From contig JAUIEV010000002.1 of assembly GCA_030429605.1 (NCBI GenBank), positions 62,001-126,000 of the forward strand: a DNA stretch of 64,000 bases, read 5' to 3'. The DNA comes from Chlamydiia bacterium (GTDB lineage: Bacteria; Chlamydiota; Chlamydiia; Chlamydiales; Simkaniaceae). Positions 25,256 through 31,772 of this stretch are shown here, in pieces; the stretch's first letter is position 1; the number at the start of each line of letters is the position of its first letter. The notes beneath the pieces were generated by a model. The model made no database searches. It had not been told where the DNA came from and worked only from the letters and a program-made list of their open reading frames with translations. Position numbers and translations under genes: made by a program.

Positions 25256-27670
25256 TTACACAGAAGAAGCGCGACCTGCTCTACCAGTGCCGCTCAGGTC
25301 CATCCCTGCCATCACTGGATCAGTTGTAAGATGAGGCGCTGATGCAACACTTCCAGCATCGCTTGCAGGAGCGGGCTCTGATGATCCTCCAACAACGCTT
25401 ACTGGAGCCGGCTCAGATGCCCCGGCAACACTTCCAGCGTGTGAAGAAGCAGCTGAATCCGCTGCTGCCGCATCTGGACGACGAGCCATGAACCCTCTCG
25501 CTGCTGCTTGGATTCTTGTTGCAGCCGTTTCTTCAGCCTTTTGATTTAAATGCTCTTGAAACAGTCTTGCAACCTGATTTGCACCAGCTTTAGCCTCAGC
25601 TTGTGCTTTTGCTTTTGTAGACTGAAGAAATCCTCTTCTTATCAATGTCTTGATTGTATTAGCGCAGTCAGCGACCAAATGTTGTGCTGCTGTTCGCAGT
25701 GCAACATTTGATGCATCATCGCGTAAGAGCTTCTCTGCATGCTCGTGTCCATGGTATCCTTGGAAACACGCTGATGCTGCATATTCAGCCTTCAGAGTGC
25801 GCTCACCGCTTTCAGATTGGTGAGAAATTTCTCTCCATACGTGCTTTAAGTAGATCTTCGCGAATTTGTCTCCGAGAAGAGCTTTTACAGCTGAGTAGAA
25901 ATCTCCTGACGTTCCAGCGAACTCAAGGTATTGAGCTTCACCAAATCCTGCTGAGATTTCATCAAAGACTTCTCCTGCATTCGGCGCATTGAAGAGTGTC
26001 GTAAAGTTGTATGCTTCGATACCGTTATGGAGCGCCTGTGCATGCATTGCTTGGTGAAGCGCTGCAAGTGTTGACGTTACATATTCAGGAGAAACCTTGA
26101 TGTCTTCACGAAGGACAGCTTCTACACTTGCCTTGCTGATTGCATCGCCACCAAAATATTTTCCAGGAAATGTAATTCCAAGGTGCTCAAGCACTTTATC
26201 TGCAGTGTCAAGTAGTGTGCCATCTTTAAGCTCTACACCACCGTCAGCTGAAATTCCCTCTGCTTGCGCCATGATCATATCATAGTGCGCTGCAGCTTCT
26301 GCGGCTTTTGCTGCCACTGCTTCATCGAGTTTTGATTGCTCTGACTCAAGGTGTGCTTTGGCCGCTTCCGTTTTTTCGTGCACTCCTCGGATTTCTTCAA
26401 GGAGCGACTTGATGCTCTCATCTAGTTCAGGTTGTTCTCCTCTCAGATCAACGAGTGCTTTTTCAGGGGATGTTCGAGCATCTAATACTCTAACTTCAAA
26501 TCGTGCAGCACCGTTTTCGAGTGCCACCCTATCAGCTTCGCTTGCAGCAACTTTGTTGCTTACAAGAGTATCTCTGGTGCATAACTTTTCGCGTAGTGCC
26601 TCAGCAAGTTTTTTATACTCGCTTTCTAGCCCCTCAAGCTCTTTTGTTTTCGCTTGAATGCTTGCAGTAAATGCTTGGATGTCTCCTGAGACGTCTGTTG
26701 CTTCTCTAAAGCCTTCAACAGCTGCTCTCATTGATTGAGCAACAACGCTTCCAGCGCCAGGAGTTGACTCTGTTGAAACAGCACGAACTTTGAAGTCGTG
26801 CATGAATTGTTCAACAATGCCGAGTCGTTCCATTTCAGTTTTAATCTCAGCACCAGTAAGGTTTGGTGTGAGTCCTGGCATTTCGTGGTAGCCACAGATG
26901 TTTATTGCATACTCAGTAAGTGATTTGTACACATCTTCAACAGAAGGAGTCGTAGGACTGTTTGCGTATGCGTTTTCAAGCATAGCTTGTCCTGTTTGCT
27001 CTAACACATTTTTCTGTAGAGTGTGAAATCCTTCATGAGTAAGAACGACAGGAACTCCATTGAGCCCTTTCACTCCTAAAAGAACACCATCATCATGTAC
27101 AGGTCGCATCACATCAAGAACAGGCTTGATAAAACCGAGGTCTGCTCCACCAATCTGAACAAGTGCATCAGCAAGTTGCTTGATCACGCCTTCTGAATGG
27201 TCTGAACCTTGAAGTCTCATTGCTGCCATTGCATTAACAGGATCTGTATGTCCAAGCATTTCTGCTGCAACCGGGCTTTCTGCTCCTTCTCGTGCTGCTG
27301 CAACTCTTCCTGCATGCTCTTTAAGATCACTTATTCGGTGTTTTGGAAGTTTTGCTTGAGCAACGCCTGCTGTTTTTAGCGCAGACAGTGCCGCATCAGC
27401 TCTTTGTGAACCACTGCGAGCTTCCCAAACTGATTGAAAACACATTGCAATGAACGCAAATGCACCAGAAATTCCAGTCCAATTTGACCATCTTTCTGTT
27501 CTTTCTTCTCGGACAGTGTTGTTCGCAATGTTTGTGAGTGCTTCTCTAAGTCCATCAATAGACTTTGCATCTTCTTGGTGTGTTCCAATTCCTAAGAATC
27601 CACCTCGTGTTACTTGTAAACTTTCCATCGGTTGAGGGACCGCTGGTTTGAAACCTACTGGTTCTGTCAT
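25256..27670 (-). CDS. Large hypothetical effector candidate with IQ motif
   Basis: The product is 804 aa from the ATG at 27670, which has GGAGG six bases upstream (an in-frame ATG 15 bases earlier overlaps that SD). No family is recognised. There is one short hydrophobic segment (about residues 64-82), then long helical regions including a coiled coil (about 330-460). An HEGFH sequence (212-216) has the zinc-protease HExxH form but could be chance. The C-terminal part holds a perfect IQ motif, IQxxxRGxxxR, in RIQAAARGFMARR (719-731). It ends in a low-complexity Ser/Ala/Glu/Pro tail with imperfect SEPAPxS repeats. The gene stands alone with its own promoter and terminators. An IQ motif normally binds calmodulin, which bacteria lack, so delivery into the host is plausible. 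Confidence 0.75.
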   Translation of the reverse strand: MTEPVGFKPAVPQPMESLQVTRGGFLGIGTHQEDAKSIDGLREALTNIANNTVREERTERWSNWTGISGAFAFIAMCFQSVWEARSGSQRADAALSALKTAGVAQAKLPKHRISDLKEHAGRVAAAREGAESPVAAEMLGHTDPVNAMAAMRLQGSDHSEGVIKQLADALVQIGGADLGFIKPVLDVMRPVHDDGVLLGVKGLNGVPVVLTHEGFHTLQKNVLEQTGQAMLENAYANSPTTPSVEDVYKSLTEYAINICGYHEMPGLTPNLTGAEIKTEMERLGIVEQFMHDFKVRAVSTESTPGAGSVVAQSMRAAVEGFREATDVSGDIQAFTASIQAKTKELEGLESEYKKLAEALREKLCTRDTLVSNKVAASEADRVALENGAARFEVRVLDARTSPEKALVDLRGEQPELDESIKSLLEEIRGVHEKTEAAKAHLESEQSKLDEAVAAKAAEAAAHYDMIMAQAEGISADGGVELKDGTLLDTADKVLEHLGITFPGKYFGGDAISKASVEAVLREDIKVSPEYVTSTLAALHQAMHAQALHNGIEAYNFTTLFNAPNAGEVFDEISAGFGEAQYLEFAGTSGDFYSAVKALLGDKFAKIYLKHVWREISHQSESGERTLKAEYAASACFQGYHGHEHAEKLLRDDASNVALRTAAQHLVADCANTIKTLIRRGFLQSTKAKAQAEAKAGANQVARLFQEHLNQKAEETAATRIQAAARGFMARRPDAAAADSAASSHAGSVAGASEPAPVSVVGGSSEPAPASDAGSVASAPHLTTDPVMAGMDLSGTGRAGRASSV

Positions 27671-27706
27671 AGTTCTCCTCCGCATAAACGGTTATTTTTT
27701 TTTACT

Positions 27707-27762
27707 ACTGTTTCGATGAGCTGCACCAGATAATGTGCTCTGAGGCAGTTCACCGAAACAGT
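27707..27762. repeat. 13-bp inverted repeat over the predicted start point of the IQ-motif gene
   Basis: ACTGTTTCGATGA (27707-27719) and TCACCGAAACAGT (27750-27762) pair at 12 of 13 positions with a 30-base centre that itself has short complementary pieces (GCAC/GTGC). The right arm lies where transcription from the promoter at 27764-27792 should start, so it could be an operator for a dimeric repressor or a leader hairpin. Confidence 0.5.
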
Positions 27763-27763
27763 G

Positions 27764-27792
27764 TTTATATATATACTGTTTGAGTGTTGTAA
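27764..27792 (-). promoter_or_regulatory. Predicted promoter of the IQ-motif gene
   Basis: On the minus strand TTACAA and TATAAA are separated by 17 bases, about 95 bases upstream of the ATG at 27670. Prediction by eye. Confidence 0.5.
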
Positions 27793-27978
27793 CTCTTATG
27801 GTAGTAATTATAATAAAACAGGGTGTTTAATTGTTATTAATTAATTATTAATTAATAGATAAAATATTGTTTTTATATTTATTAAATAATTAAAATTTTA
27901 ACTTTTATAATAAAATGCTAATAAATTTTTTTAATAAAAAATTAATATTGTAAATCATTTTATAATGAGGGTTATTTG
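27793..27978. other. Very AT-rich spacer between divergent genes
   Basis: About 186 bases of almost pure A and T, with runs such as TTAATTAATTATTAATTAAT, separate the divergent promoters of the IQ-motif gene and the 63-aa gene. No ORF or RNA gene is seen. Its composition would suit binding of an AT-hook or other minor-groove protein. Confidence 0.5.
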
Positions 27979-28007
27979 TTGAGGGTCGCCTGGTAATTAT
28001 GTATAAT
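27979..28007 (+). promoter_or_regulatory. Predicted promoter of the 63-aa gene
   Basis: TTGAGG and a perfect TATAAT are spaced by 17 bases. The transcript would have a leader of about 75 bases with two hairpins before the ATG at 28088. Confidence 0.6.
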
Positions 28008-28033
28008 TCAGTGTATAATAAATAATATGGATT

Positions 28034-28082
28034 GCCGGAAACGGTGTTGTTTTACCGGATCTGGCCATATGCCTGGGGAGGC
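28034..28082 (+). promoter_or_regulatory. Two leader hairpins, the second covering the ribosome site
   Basis: GCCGGAAACGGT (28034-28045) pairs with ACCGGATCTGGC (28054-28065) at 9 of 12 positions. GCCT and AGGC (28071-28082) form a small stem around GGGG that would partly hide the GGGGAGG ribosome site. Translation control of the 63-aa gene is a possibility. Confidence 0.35.
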
Positions 28083-28087
28083 TTAGT

Positions 28088-28279
28088 ATGGATGATAAAA
28101 AATATATAGCACTCTTAGAGTCGAAACTAGATCAGGTCGAAACAGAGCTCAGAACGCTCAATACGATGCTCAGAGCGGTTGGCTTTGAACACGGGATTGA
28201 TACGTTAAAAACGAGCATTGATGAGCTTCTGGAGGAAGGTATTGAGCTTCCAGTGAACGAGAAGCCCTTTGAGCTATAA
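28088..28279 (+). CDS. Small coiled-coil hypothetical protein
   Basis: The 63-aa acidic protein starts at an ATG with GGGGAGG upstream and is almost wholly one amphipathic helix with Leu heptads (LLESKLDQVETELRTLNTML). It has its own near-consensus promoter and a strong terminator just after its stop, so it is a separate transcription unit. The size and helix recall class I-type chaperone fragments or small scaffold proteins, but no family is recognised. Confidence 0.7.
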   Translation: MDDKKYIALLESKLDQVETELRTLNTMLRAVGFEHGIDTLKTSIDELLEEGIELPVNEKPFEL

Positions 28280-28296
28280 AAGAGGTGCTTGTATTC

Positions 28297-28327
28297 AAAA
28301 AAGAGCGGAAAACCCGCTCTTTTTTTT
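28297..28327 (+). terminator. Rho-independent terminator after the 63-aa gene
   Basis: GAGCGG pairs with CCGCTC, extended by an A run on the left and a T run on the right. It lies directly after the 63-aa gene and before the ferredoxin gene. Confidence 0.85.
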
Positions 28328-28393
28328 GCCCTCTTGATTCAATTCAAAAAAGGTGTTATTCTCTCGATCAAAAAAGAAAGAGAAGACGTATTC

Positions 28394-28654
28394 ATGGCAA
28401 AACTCGTATTTAACGATGATGAAGAGGCTGAAGTTGCTGATGGTGAGGCGATTAAGCCTGTTTGCGAGGAAATAGGCATCCCATTCGCATGTGAAGAAGG
28501 GGTGTGTGGAACGTGTGTAGTTGAGGTAGAGGAAGGAATGGATAACCTCACTGAATTTACGCAAGAAGAGCTCGATTTTTTAGGAGAGCAAGATGTAGAA
28601 CGGCTTGCATGCCAGTGTAAAGTAAAGGGTGGATGTGTCAGACTCAAGTTCTAA
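28394..28654 (+). CDS. 2Fe-2S ferredoxin
   Basis: The 86-aa protein is a plant/adrenodoxin-type [2Fe-2S] ferredoxin. The cluster cysteines are in CEEGVCGTC (C-x4-C-x2-C) and the final LACQC. The start ATG at 28394 is chosen because it begins the beta strand that opens the fold (MAKLVFNDDEEAEV); the frame is open upstream only across the terminator. It is highly acidic, as usual. It overlaps the DUF1858-IscA gene downstream by about 26 bases, and the two may act together in iron-sulfur metabolism. Confidence 0.92.
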   Translation: MAKLVFNDDEEAEVADGEAIKPVCEEIGIPFACEEGVCGTCVVEVEEGMDNLTEFTQEELDFLGEQDVERLACQCKVKGGCVRLKF

Positions 28655-29210
28655 GGGGCCTATACGGCGAGATATGACAATAGAAGAGGTGCTCTCTTCA
28701 TTTCCTCAAAAAGGGCAGAAAATAGCCCAGGAATTGACCAATGCGGGGCTGTCTTGTGTTGGATGTGGTGCTGCTACCTGGGAAACGCTTGAGGCCGGTG
28801 TATTGGGCCATGGGTATGATGAGGCAATGCTCGACGGACTCATAGCGCGCCTCAATGCAATTGTAGCAGAAAAGACAGAAGCTACCACTATTGAAATGAC
28901 AGAGAACGCGGCGCGTAAATTTCAGGAAATCTTAGCGCAAGAAAAGAAAGAAGGGTGGGGACTTCGATTCGGTGACAAGCCAGGTGGATGCGGCGGGTAT
29001 GAGTATGTCCTAGACTACTCTCCAGGGGCAGATGAAGGGGATACCGTCTTTACTTCACACGGTGTTGAGATCCATGTGAAAACGAACATGGTTGAGCGTT
29101 TGCTCGGGTCTGAAATTGATTATCACGATGGACTTCAAGGTTCAGGGTTTAAGATTTCAAATCCAAATGTAAAAAGCTCGTGTAGCTGTGGAAGTTCTCA
29201 GAGCTATTAA
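28629..29210 (+). CDS. DUF1858 domain fused to HesB/IscA-like iron-sulfur protein
   Basis: The 193-aa protein joins two domains. The N-terminal part (about residues 16-75) is a DUF1858-like domain (TIEEVLSSFPQKGQKIAQELTNAGLSC with a VGCG pair). The C-terminal part (about 88-190) is an A-type iron-sulfur carrier of the HesB/IscA family with three ligand cysteines in PGGCGGYEYVL and CSCGSS. The start is uncertain: GTG at 28629 or 28635 overlaps the ferredoxin gene with GGGTGG near, and an ATG at 28674 begins at the domain edge. It would assemble or pass on Fe-S clusters. It converges with the 560-aa gene, overlapping it by 4 bases. Confidence 0.85.
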   Translation: MDVSDSSSKGPIRRDMTIEEVLSSFPQKGQKIAQELTNAGLSCVGCGAATWETLEAGVLGHGYDEAMLDGLIARLNAIVAEKTEATTIEMTENAARKFQEILAQEKKEGWGLRFGDKPGGCGGYEYVLDYSPGADEGDTVFTSHGVEIHVKTNMVERLLGSEIDYHDGLQGSGFKISNPNVKSSCSCGSSQSY

Positions 29211-30889
29211 TCTCTTCCATGTCTGATAATGGTTTTGAGAGCCTCTTTTCGGCGCTCTTGGCTCCCATATTGAAGAGCAACGAATCCAATCTCTTCGGGT
29301 GTTGGCTCCTCATCTCGTTTTGAACTCATCAGCCAGTGGTTTTTCAACGTATGAAGTCGGTCAATCAACGCGCGTTCGTCTTCATCAAGCGCTTGGTTTG
29401 CTCTTAATTTTTCGATAAGCGCTTGTGCAAACGCTGTTCGTCTTAGCGCTGCAATTCCTTGCCGCAAGTGGATGTTTTGTCCGGTCAATGTAGCGGCGTC
29501 TGGTGGTGTCTCAAGCGATTCATCTAAATTTCCGGCACGCCCTCTTGGGTAAAAAAACGGTTCAAACTGTCTTTCTCTGTATGCTCTAAGGGCAGTGTCA
29601 TATGCTTCGGAAGGTGTAATGGGATTCTCTGGGTGCGGCAAATGAGAAAGCGCTTTTTGCAATCGTGTTCTCTGAAGAGGTGCTTCTCCAGCACCTATAG
29701 CTGCAAAATGAGATCCAAATATTCTAGGCGTGTGAGGTGATTCAGTCTGTCCTCTTTGGGCTTCTTGGAGGCGTCGTATTTCTTCACGAAGCTCCGCGAC
29801 AACGCTTCCAGTAGTACGTGGAGTGGAAGGAGCCGCTGCTTCTCCATCATCCTCTTCTTCTGCTGGACTCAATCCCTCTTCCAATGTTGCCAGACGAGAT
29901 TCAATCGCATGAATGGCACGCTCGACATCACCTGTTCCAGGCGGCGTAGAAAGAGCTCCAATTTGTGCTCTCAATGATCCAATATCACGTTGAATTCCAG
30001 CTAATTCTTCAGTATGATCCGTTCGCATACCACCGGCTTCTTCTGTTCCGCCTGTGAGGAGAGGCCCTATTCCAGGTCGTACTCCAGGGAAAGCTATCGG
30101 ATCAGAAGCATGTGACGGAGAGCCTGATGCTTCTCTACCTAAGCTTCCCGGTGCGTCATGCGGACGTCTAGAAATTCTTATACGACCAGAAACACCATAC
30201 TGCACAGGTCCATGCGACTCAGTCTCTGATGCTCCAGGGGCTTGTAACGGAGCGCCTGATGCTTCTCTGCCTAAGCTTCCCGGTGTGCCTTGTGAACGTC
30301 GAGAAATTCTCATTCGGCCGGACACGCCATACTGCATAGGTCCATGTGACTCAGGTTCTGCTTCTTCTGGGGCAAGAGGATCTTCAGTGTGGGATGTGCC
30401 CGCAACTGGTCTAGGTTGTGGTGTATATCCACTTCCTCCTGTAGGTGCTGGCGGAAGGCTTCCTTCAAGCGAGTCGCTGTCACCACCTTTTGGGGTGGGT
30501 GAAGAGTCATCATCAAAGAGCTTTGTAGCTCGATTCCATAAATCAGAAACGGTGTGAGCTGATGATGCTGAAGTTGATTTAAGAGAAGCTTTTGTCTCTT
30601 TCTCAAGCTCCTGTGTCCCAAGGGCCGTTTCTGGAGCTTTTAGATCGAACGTGGTTTCTGAAGGGAGGGTGCTTTTCTTCTGTAGGTCATTCGCATATGC
30701 TTCTATGAGGCTGCGGGCATGCGCGTCTACTTTCTTACCTGTGAGTGTCACTGGGGTGTTCGAGTCATCGACTTCAAAAAGCGTTACTTTGAACGTTTTG
30801 CCCTCAACGGTCACATAGCCGACATCGATACTGTTTTCAGGCGTGAAATTGTGTGGGGAGCCGCTGCTTGGCGTGACTTCTGCTGGCAT
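29207..30889 (-). CDS. Effector candidate of a three-member family (560 aa), with internal repeats
   Basis: The protein is unrecognised but its first 125 residues resemble those of the genes at 33427 and 34510: a strand pair VTVEGKTFKVTLFEV, then a helix with AHARSLIEAYANDLQKKS, and a VSDLWNRATKLF segment. Two 44-aa tandem repeats follow (about residues 179-265), each with ESHGPxQYGVSGRxRISRR and PGSLGREASG. The middle is Pro/Ser/Gly-rich and disordered. The C-terminal 150 residues are helical and contain ERALIDRLHTLK (505-516), which fits the MIM1 consensus of ESCRT-III proteins. There is no signal peptide. A consensus-like promoter lies directly upstream. The composition suits a type III secreted protein. 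Confidence 0.75.
   Translation of the reverse strand: MPAEVTPSSGSPHNFTPENSIDVGYVTVEGKTFKVTLFEVDDSNTPVTLTGKKVDAHARSLIEAYANDLQKKSTLPSETTFDLKAPETALGTQELEKETKASLKSTSASSAHTVSDLWNRATKLFDDDSSPTPKGGDSDSLEGSLPPAPTGGSGYTPQPRPVAGTSHTEDPLAPEEAEPESHGPMQYGVSGRMRISRRSQGTPGSLGREASGAPLQAPGASETESHGPVQYGVSGRIRISRRPHDAPGSLGREASGSPSHASDPIAFPGVRPGIGPLLTGGTEEAGGMRTDHTEELAGIQRDIGSLRAQIGALSTPPGTGDVERAIHAIESRLATLEEGLSPAEEEDDGEAAAPSTPRTTGSVVAELREEIRRLQEAQRGQTESPHTPRIFGSHFAAIGAGEAPLQRTRLQKALSHLPHPENPITPSEAYDTALRAYRERQFEPFFYPRGRAGNLDESLETPPDAATLTGQNIHLRQGIAALRRTAFAQALIEKLRANQALDEDERALIDRLHTLKNHWLMSSKRDEEPTPEEIGFVALQYGSQERRKEALKTIIRHGRD
30091..30354 (-). repeat. Two 132-base tandem repeats inside the 560-aa gene
   Basis: The coding repeat has a period of 132 bases (44 codons), as seen from CCATACTGCAYAGGTCCATG at about 30197 and 30328. 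The copies are clearly but imperfectly conserved, so the duplication is not recent and the protein repeat is under some selection. Confidence 0.75.
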
Positions 30890-30898
30890 TACACCTAC

Positions 30899-30914
30899 CT
30901 CTCTTAATAAGAGA
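30899..30914. repeat. Short palindrome at the predicted start point of the 560-aa gene
   Basis: TCTCTTAATAAGAGA is nearly self-complementary and lies at the expected transcription start downstream of the promoter at 30917-30945. It may be an operator or a tiny leader hairpin. Confidence 0.35.
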
Positions 30915-30916
30915 TT

Positions 30917-30945
30917 ATTATACCATTACGCTCAAAATAAATCAA
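30917..30945 (-). promoter_or_regulatory. Predicted promoter of the 560-aa gene
   Basis: On the minus strand TTGATT and a perfect TATAAT are spaced by 17 bases. The sequence ATGGTATAAT around the -10 is also found at the promoter of the 323-aa paralogue. Confidence 0.65.
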
Positions 30946-30998
30946 TAATTTAGTATAGATGGTTTTTTATAAGCTTTTGTAATTCCATTACTTGCGAC

Positions 30999-31027
30999 TT
31001 GAAAAGAAAATGGAAAAAACGTACTCT
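30999..31027 (+). promoter_or_regulatory. Predicted promoter of adk
   Basis: TTGAAA and TACTCT are spaced by 17 bases, 24 bases before the adk ATG. Confidence 0.5.
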
Positions 31028-31050
31028 ATTTCCGTACTAAGGAGGCTACC

Positions 31051-31650
31051 ATGTCACGGAGTGGACGATATTCAGGGATATTACTTTTTGGAGCTCCAGG
31101 ATCCGGAAAGGGAACTGTTGGGAAAATAATTGCTGAAGCAGGTGAGCATTGCCACGTTTCATCAGGGGATATATTTCGAGGGCTTTCTCCCGATTCTCCA
31201 GCTGGATCTACGTTCCACACCTATGCATCGAAGGGGCAGCTTGTTCCCGACGAAGTCACTATGGATGTGTGGCATGGGTATGTAAAGGGATTGATTGCAA
31301 CAAACCGCTTTTTCCCGCAAAAACAGCTGCTCGTACTCGATGGCCTTCCTCGGACTGTTCGCCAAGCGGAAATTCTTGATGAACTCGTTGATATTCAAAA
31401 GATTGTAGTTCTTGGTGCTGATGACTTGGGCGTTTTTGTAGAGAGGCTGAAAAAGCGAGCGACTATTGAAGGACGGCTTGATGATGCTGATGAATCGGTT
31501 CTCCAAAAACGAATGGATGTGTATAAAGCGCAGACAATGAGTGTATTAAGTCATTACGAGTCGAGTCAGGTTGTTCAAATCAATGCAGATCAGGGGAGAG
31601 TGGCTGTTTTGGCAGATGTTCTGGAATCCATTCGAGGAATTTCTATATAA
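31051..31650 (+). CDS. adk: Adenylate kinase
   Basis: The 199-aa enzyme interconverts ATP plus AMP and two ADP. The P-loop GAPGSGKGT is followed by SSGDIFR (AMP site), GQLVPDEVTMDVW, LDGLPRTVRQAE and the lid-to-core segment RATIEGRLDDADESVLQKR, all characteristic. It is slightly short, as the lid is of the short form, without zinc cysteines. AAGGAGG precedes the ATG. It lies inside the block of effector candidates but has normal housekeeping features. Confidence 0.93.
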   Translation: MSRSGRYSGILLFGAPGSGKGTVGKIIAEAGEHCHVSSGDIFRGLSPDSPAGSTFHTYASKGQLVPDEVTMDVWHGYVKGLIATNRFFPQKQLLVLDGLPRTVRQAEILDELVDIQKIVVLGADDLGVFVERLKKRATIEGRLDDADESVLQKRMDVYKAQTMSVLSHYESSQVVQINADQGRVAVLADVLESIRGISI

Positions 31651-31693
31651 TAAAAAATGACTATATGGTACAATTTTTAATGTTAAGGGTTCT

Positions 31694-31713
31694 CTTTTGT
31701 TTAATTACAAAAG
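31694..31713. repeat. 7-bp inverted repeat upstream of the 531-aa gene
   Basis: CTTTTGT and ACAAAAG pair perfectly over a six-base loop between adk and the membrane protein gene. It could be an adk terminator without a clear T tract, or an operator. Confidence 0.3.
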
Positions 31714-31730
31714 AATAAAACATTAAAAGA

Positions 31731-31758
31731 TGTAACAAATGAGTATTCAATTGTTACA
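31731..31758. repeat. 8-bp inverted repeat next to the ribosome site of the 531-aa gene
   Basis: TGTAACAA and TTGTTACA pair perfectly over 12 bases and run into the AGGAGG ribosome site at 31757-31762. In the transcript the hairpin would touch the SD, so it may limit translation; in DNA it could be an operator. Confidence 0.45.
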
Positions 31759-31772
31759 GGAGGAGAAATCAT

